Below, piece after piece: positions 58,260 through 64,000 of a DNA stretch of 64,000 nucleotides. Numbering within the stretch: position 1 is the first letter of the stretch; each line of letters opens with the position of its first letter. This stretch comes from Adiantum capillus-veneris (Eukaryota; Streptophyta; Polypodiopsida; Polypodiales; Pteridaceae). The stretch is taken from the NCBI GenBank assembly GCA_014529385.2, contig CM043950.1:78486343-78550342 (forward strand), in the 5' to 3' direction. The notes below the pieces were generated by a model, which saw only the letters and a list, made by a program, of their open reading frames with translations, was not told the DNA's origin and made no database searches. The translations under genes were made by a program, and so were the position numbers.

Positions 58260-61200
58260 AGAGCGGATGAGGTTGTTAGTGTGTACATATGTGTGTCTGT
58301 GTGTGCGTGTGTGTGGTTTATTTGTTGTTCATGAGCATCTAGTTTCACACAAAAAATTTGATTGAGCTTCACTGTGCCGTGCAAAAGGGATTTTAGTTGT
58401 TTGACCTCACTTCTTGAATCATAGACAAAAACTTTGGTTACAGCCTCATCCAAGTGTGATAGCTACGATATCAATTGCGTCATCTTAGCCATGACTTTGC
58501 TAATAAGAACCATCTTGCCAGCTTTGGGAGAGCTCCAAGGCAAGGAAGAGAATGTTTCAGCGCTTGCGAGAAAGCAAACATTGATTGTTCATTCTGTAAC
58601 TGTAGACGTCAGTCAATAGGGAACTTGAAGACAAATATGATGCTACATGTGACTGTGTGGGAGATGGGTGTGTCCTACGTAAATGTATCATTTTAGATTC
58701 ATGGCAAATACTGTTTCATAATCTCATCTTAGAGCTTTTTTGGAATCTAGATTTGATTGTTCTGTCATCATCTTGTGTGTATGATTTTTCATGCGGGTAA
58801 TGGGAGGGAAAATGAAAAGCTCTTGAAATCTTATTATGCATTTTGATTTATTTAGTTGATGCTTAATTAGTTCCGATGAATAGACACCACTCTAGAAGCT
58901 TTATGAAAATGTAATGACGATGTAAGGTCTACCAAATTCAGAAAACTTTGGGGCACGAATCTTGAATCGGAGTTTTCATCGTGTGTAGGGTTAAGTATTG
59001 AGAAAGAATGATTGCTCTGACTAGAATGGAAAGGCATCTCGATTTCCACTCTTAACTTATTATGGTAAAGCAAAAGATTTCCACTAAACCTAGGTTTTTC
59101 TGGGCACTGGGGCTATTTTAAACCATAGATCTTCCTATCAAAGCAATGTCTTTTTTCGTTATTGGAAGAAGTCAAATTTGTTTACATCGTTTAACTATTT
59201 TATATGCAGCTCTTTGCAAGTATCTGAAAGAAAAGCGGACGAGGTTATTTGCAGTAAGGTGCGTAATTATGCTCTTGGTTTGATTGTTGATCACATGTTT
59301 TGGGAAATCGGGGTGTGGTCAAAATTTCGAATTTGTTGTCCGTGCATGAAACTCATTTGTCACCTGTCTAATAATGTAAAATGAAGTTAATTGAGTTTAT
59401 GCTTGTAATGTGTGGCAGTGTATGGCATTGAAATATATCTACCAATATTTTGGGCTAGTATGTGTAATAACGCTTATTGGGTTTGATTGAGAGAGATTTC
59501 TTGCTTCATGGGAGTATGATGTAGGCTTTGGTAATTTCGATGGAGTAGCAAATCAGCCCTGACATTTTGCTCGAGATCAGCTAGTGTGCTCTGCAGTAGC
59601 TCCTTGGCGTGCTTATTTAGATCAGCTTGAGTTTTCAGTAGTAGCATTTAGTCCCAGTACTTTTCCCTTGCACCTCCAGATCAGCCCTAGCATTTTCCAT
59701 CTCTGTAAAACAGCCCTAGCGTTTTTAGTTTTCAGCCCTTTCCTCGTCAAATTGCTTGGATCTGGCCTCACTAGCCTCTTTGTGGCGATTCGATACTCCG
59801 TTATTTTCTATTGTCAACCTCGTTGAAACCTGCATTTTTAGCCCTGATTTATATGATAAATCTGTTGCATTTTGCGTGTCAAATCCATGTTATGGGTGCT
59901 ACTTGTCAGTTTTCATTGGCTGGCTGGTCTCTAATGAGACTCCTACTCTCTGGTTCTCCAATGACACCCTGCAAAACTTGTTTGGATACTTCTTTCACGC
60001 AAAGCCAAGCTTTCCATCTTCACTTTGTCGAAAAACGCAGACAATGGGCTAGCTCAAAAAATTTCACTCCAAATGCAACCAAAATCTTCAGATGATCTTT
60101 CCTAATGTATATGCAAGTACACAAAGCAAAATTCTTGAATTCCCCACTCTGAATCTCTAGACATGATTGAAATTGTGTCGTAGACAATTTTCGACATCGA
60201 AGCGCTATGGACATTGCGATGGTCATTCGCTGGTAACCAAATGAGTAGGGCTCAATTCTTAGATGCTATTGCGAGTGTGAGAATTGGAATTCCCAACTTC
60301 CGCGCTTCCAATCACTCTTGAAGCTCTCTGTGTGCTCTAGGCAGTTTTCTGCAAAAAACGCAAAAAACACTAAAAACGCCAATATGGTCAATATGATAAC
60401 GAAATGGTGACCAAATGAGCATAGGTCAGCCTACTCGTGATGATGGAAGTATGGAAGCAGGATTTCTCAAGTTCCACTTCTCGAATCACAACCTGTGACC
60501 TGTAATGTGCTCTAAGCCGAATCTATTCCTGAAAAGCAAGCTCGATAACAAAGCATATGGACATACATAGCTCGCAATTGCAACCTGAACGTAAGCATGA
60601 GACATCACCAAAACCATAAGCTAATTATACTACTACTAAATTAAAACAAAAACAAAATGCGAACTAGTAACAAAGAAAACGCAAAAGAAGATGTCAGAGA
60701 TGGGTAGTCGAACCTAATAAAATCCGCTCGCTCTCTGGTCACCTAGTCTATCCTAAGTCTATCCCTTGTGTGTGGACTCGATGCTAAGCACAAAACCACT
60801 ACTTGAGTCTCCTAACCTAGGTGGAAGGTCGAAGAGTGCACCGGACTCTCGAACCGACCATACATGAGCAATATCATTCAATAGCCTCTATTCTACAGTC
60901 TGTCCTTGCACTAGTGCATGGACATCTTCATTGCCACCTTTTTTGTAGTGAGATCTTACAACAGGTCACCCCATTAATACCACAGTATACCTCAACATTC
61001 CCTACAGCCTATAATGAATTGGCGAAGCACTGGATCACAATGAAGAGGCTAGCGAGGCGAGGTCCGAGCCAACTCCACAAGAGAAGGGCCAAAAACTGAA
61101 AAACACCAAGAGTGACCTAGAGTAATGCATAGTACCAGAACACAATTGATCCTTATCTGCTTCGATATCTTTATTAGTGAGTATAACCATCAAGATTTCT

Positions 61201-61328
61201 AAAATCAAGACTAGTATTAGCACCAAAATGTGTTGCACAACAGGTCATAGATGGCATTTTCGAGGGGATTGTGTCTAGCTCTTGTAGGTTTGTGGAACTA
61301 TGTATTTCTTGCTCTTTTGTGATACTCA
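58260..61328. other. Gene-free interval
   Basis: No supportable gene. AT-rich sequence with recurrent TCAGCCCT/CAGCCCTAGC words near 59550-59740, related to the repeats at 61.5-62.5 kb. Confidence 0.5.
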
Positions 61329-61492
61329 GCTTCTACGAGGCTTGTGCTGGAAGTGGGTTTGCATGGTTTTCCATTCACAAGAAATGTGTGAAAAAGTTGT
61401 GGACTGTTTTATCAATGCAAAGTGATGGACTCTCTCATGCTACAATCATGTATGATTGCAACCGGAGTCGCATCTGAGCTTTGCAATGTATT
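61329..61492. repeat. Right copy of the dispersed inverted repeat (partner 57725-57890)
   Basis: Reverse complement of 57725-57890. The two copies are 3.4 kb apart. Confidence 0.9.
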
Positions 61493-61496
61493 CGCC

Positions 61497-62520
61497 GCCA
61501 TAACTTGCTTGCGTTTCATTTGCAAACAGCCAGGAGCAGTGTTTTTCACTTGCTTCGTATTTAGCACCATATTTGGCTCATCACTCACCTTGCGTTTTGC
61601 AAGTGCTTCAACTCTAGAATCAACACTAGTATTTGGCCATTGCAAGCAGTCCTTCAGTCTCAGTATTGAGTCCTCAAATCAACCTATTTTTAGCTGATCT
61701 TTAGCAGTATCATCATCCAAATCAGCCCTATAAGTAGCGTCAGATCAGCCATCAATTTTTAGCCTTTAGTACCTTTAGATTTCAACCATCATCAAGTCCT
61801 AGAAGCTATCCCATAGGTCAGCCTTTAGTACCCTCAGATTTCAGCCATCATCAAGTCCTAGAAGCTATCCGCATAGGTTGGTGTTATTCCCTTCAGTTTG
61901 TCACTTTGAGGATACTTGCGTTCATCAGCGTTTAGTGTGTTCATCAGCATTTAGTATGAAGTTGTATAGTTGTGGCATACAATTAGAAGTAAATACCACT
62001 TTGGAAATAGTAGTGAGGGACACTTGAAGTCTTCATTGTGTGATATCATCATACTGTGCTTTGTGCTTTCCGCCATAGCAATCAACCATTAGATATGTCA
62101 TAACTTGCTTGCGTTTCATCTTCAATCAGCCAGGAGTAGTGTTCTCCACCTACTTCCCTTCCCTTGCTTGGGCGCCATCATGTGCTCCTTTGTATGTGTT
62201 TTTAGTCTATGTTCAGCTAGCATTTTTGCATCAGGATCAGCCAACCTTAGAGCGACAATTCAACACCTTATTTAACCCATGACTTACCTTGCGTTTTGCA
62301 AGTGCTTTAGTTGTAGAATTAGCACCAATATTCTGACATCAAAAGCAGTCCTTCAGCCTCAGCATTCAGCCCTCAAATTAGTCTAATTTTAGCTGATCTC
62401 TAGTAGTATCATCATACACATCAGTCATAGAAGTAGAACGAGATTAGCCATCAGATTTCATTCTTTAGTACACGATCTAGTTCTTGTAGGTTTGTAGAAC
62501 TATGTATTGCTTGCTCTTTT
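61497..62520. repeat. Two-copy direct repeat
   Basis: 61497-61770 recurs at 62098-62475 in the same order: CATAACTTGCTTGCGTTTCA, CTTGCGTTTTGCAAGTGCTT, AGCAGTCCTTCAG, TTTTAGCTGATCT. A shorter leader (TTGTAGGTTTGTGGAACTAT at 61281 and the same with one change at 62486) also repeats. A third small module repeats at 61761-61870 (CAGATTTCAGCCATCATCAA-like). Confidence 0.85.
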
Positions 62521-62544
62521 GTGATACTCGGCCCTCATGTACAG

Positions 62545-63395
62545 ACGTAGCAAAGGAAGCCTCATACACAAAAGATGAGGCAGGAAACTGTTTTCCCAAG
62601 TCAGGTAAGAAGAAAGAGTACAAACGCAAGAAATTCAAAGCAAAAGCAGAATCTGGTGGTGGGGCCTATCAATGGAGGATTATGTTATCTCTTGGCATCT
62701 CGCTAAATGAGATCCCAAGGTTCACTCGCCCAGCATATTGGCTGACTTACTTTCATGACAATGTCATTGAAGATCTCAAGTCTTTTGCTCTCTGTGTTGA
62801 TTGGCGTAGATCATTCATCACCAGAGACATGAATCCTTACCACGACTCTTTTATCAAATGGCATTTCAGAGCTTTGAAGAAGCAAGGAAAAGTGGTCAAG
62901 GAATTGTGGTACGCCATACACTCTCCTCGTGATAGGCAGCCTTGTAGTAATCACGACATAGTCTCTGTTAAAGGTGTCGAGCCAAAACAATACACAATTA
63001 TCAAGCTGCATGTTCAACCTTGTCTTTTAGACAAGTTATGAGCCTTGGACAACAAACAATTTTTTCTCGCAGCTGCAACCACACGACCAGAGGCCATGTA
63101 TGAGCAAACCAATGCATGGGTGTTTCCCGAGGGAGAGTATGGTGCTTTTAAGATAAATGAGGGTCATGTGTTTATCATGATTAGTAGAGTTGCGCACAAT
63201 TTGGCTTTTCAACGATTCTCGAGGGTGCTGGAGATACCCACATGCTTATTGAAGGTGATTGGCCATGACTTGATTGGCTTACCACTCACTGCTGCATTAT
63301 GCAGCTACAAGACTTACACTCTGCCAATGTCAACTATTTTTATTGACAAGCGGAACTGACATAGTGGTAAGTGTTCCTAGTAACTCACTATACTT
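62545..63395 (+). pseudogene. Cytosolic leucyl-tRNA synthetase fragment (pseudogene)
   Basis: The frame 62502-63041 continues past an in-frame TGA (63039-63041) to 63359. It reads like the eukaryotic/archaeal-type LeuRS, which charges tRNA-Leu. Matches are YQWRIMLSLGISLNEIPRF, the diagnostic DWRRSFITRDMNPYHDSFIK, EYT-IKL-like PKQYTIIKLHV, and the CP1 editing-domain start FLAAATTRPEAMYEQTNAWV. Near 63350 one extra base breaks the DKGTG motif; the downstream bases in the other frame resume VVSVPS. The HIGH and KMSKS motifs are absent, so it covers roughly a quarter of the ~1,090-aa enzyme. It has no introns over 0.85 kb, consistent with a retrocopy or captured fragment. It cannot be functional. 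Confidence 0.88.
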
Positions 63396-64000
63396 CAAAG
63401 CAAATAAAGTACTCAATCTTATCAATAATTTATATGCTTAATACTCATGTTAAATTATATAAATTTAGAACAATCTTTTTTTAATGTTGTACATACTGGA
63501 AATAATAATAGAATTTATGGTATTGATTTGTAAATGTCAATTAAGTCTCTATAATGATGATGATATTTTTTTATGCTACGTTTCAAACTTCATTTAACAA
63601 GAATTATAATTTGCATTAAAAAAAAAGATAGTTCATGAAGTTTTATATGTGTATTTAAGAGGTTTCTTTATCAAATTTTTATGCTCATTGGTCACAATCA
63701 AGTAGTGCAGTGTAAATTGTCATATTTAACAAATTTTTTGTCTATTGAGAATTTAATGATTTTTATTTTTAATAATTCAATGATTGACTCATATATAATT
63801 CCTTCTATCTTGCTTGAATATATGCTTATGTCTTTATGTAGACTTTATTTATCTTGTTCAAAAAATTGTTTTGACTTATCAAATTTTCATGTTTACTAAC
63901 CATAATCGAGAATACGGTTTGGATTGTCGTATTTAAAAGTCATTTTGTGTTTTAATAATTTAATGAGTAGTCCATGTACAATTCATGATTGCATTTTTTT
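63396..64000. other. AT-rich gene-free end of the window
   Basis: AT-rich sequence with short open frames and no recognisable motif. Confidence 0.5.

Overview
This window is plant nuclear DNA, most likely from a homosporous fern. The evidence is spliceosomal introns, a TAXi-type aspartic-protease-like gene with a eukaryotic promoter, plant Ty3/gypsy, CACTA and L1-type elements, very many long (GA)n/(CT)n tracts, and decayed PLS-class PPR modules worded like those of ferns and lycophytes (LLKENVVLGTALVDMYAKCG). No rRNA gene, complete tRNA gene or CRISPR array was seen. The species call is inference.

Only two loci look like intact host genes. (1) A single-exon, minus-strand gene (10850-12130) encodes a secreted, catalytically dead pepsin-like protein of the xylanase-inhibitor/EDGP type. 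It has a TATA-like box, a G-box and a perfect hairpin in its leader. (2) A small two-exon, plus-strand gene (52624-53279) encodes a 120-aa hydrophilic LEA-like protein. It has a TATA box, two 12-bp ACGT-core repeats and a 248-bp MITE just upstream.

The rest is mostly mobile DNA. 2.4-5.3 kb: a gag-only LTR element (minus) with a primer-binding site and a truncated 3' LTR. 5.3-10.6 kb: gene-free, with a tandem duplication. 13.0-26.2 kb: a decayed Ty3 chromovirus with both ~1-kb LTRs, split in its integrase by a 6,969-bp CACTA element (16137-23105; TIR CACTACAAGAGGT, TSD TGA). The CACTA holds a deleted TNP2 gene, a second ORF set, ~200-bp tandem repeats with tRNA-like boxes, and a ~107-bp-arm hairpin. 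26.6-27.4 kb: five long (GA)n tracts. 27.5-31.9 kb: an L1-type LINE (minus) whose whole coding region is one frame broken only by TAG codons. 33.4-36.8 kb: a broken pogo-type DDE transposase (minus). 38.6-40.1 kb: PPR pseudogene. 40.6-42.6 kb: a LINE 3' fragment, a Ty3 pol fragment and a PIF1-like helicase remnant. 46.8-51.8 kb: two Ty3 pol fragments in opposite orientation around an LTR whose end is tandemly duplicated with a primer-binding-site fragment between the copies. 53.6-55.4 kb: a possible non-autonomous DNA element. 57-58.3 kb: more PPR remnants. 57.7/61.3 kb: an inverted repeat. 61.5-62.5 kb: a direct duplication. 62.5-63.4 kb: a cytosolic leucyl-tRNA synthetase pseudogene fragment.

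The genes do not form a pathway. The layout is typical of the TE-rich intergenic space of a large plant genome, with nested insertions and two small stress/defence-type genes.
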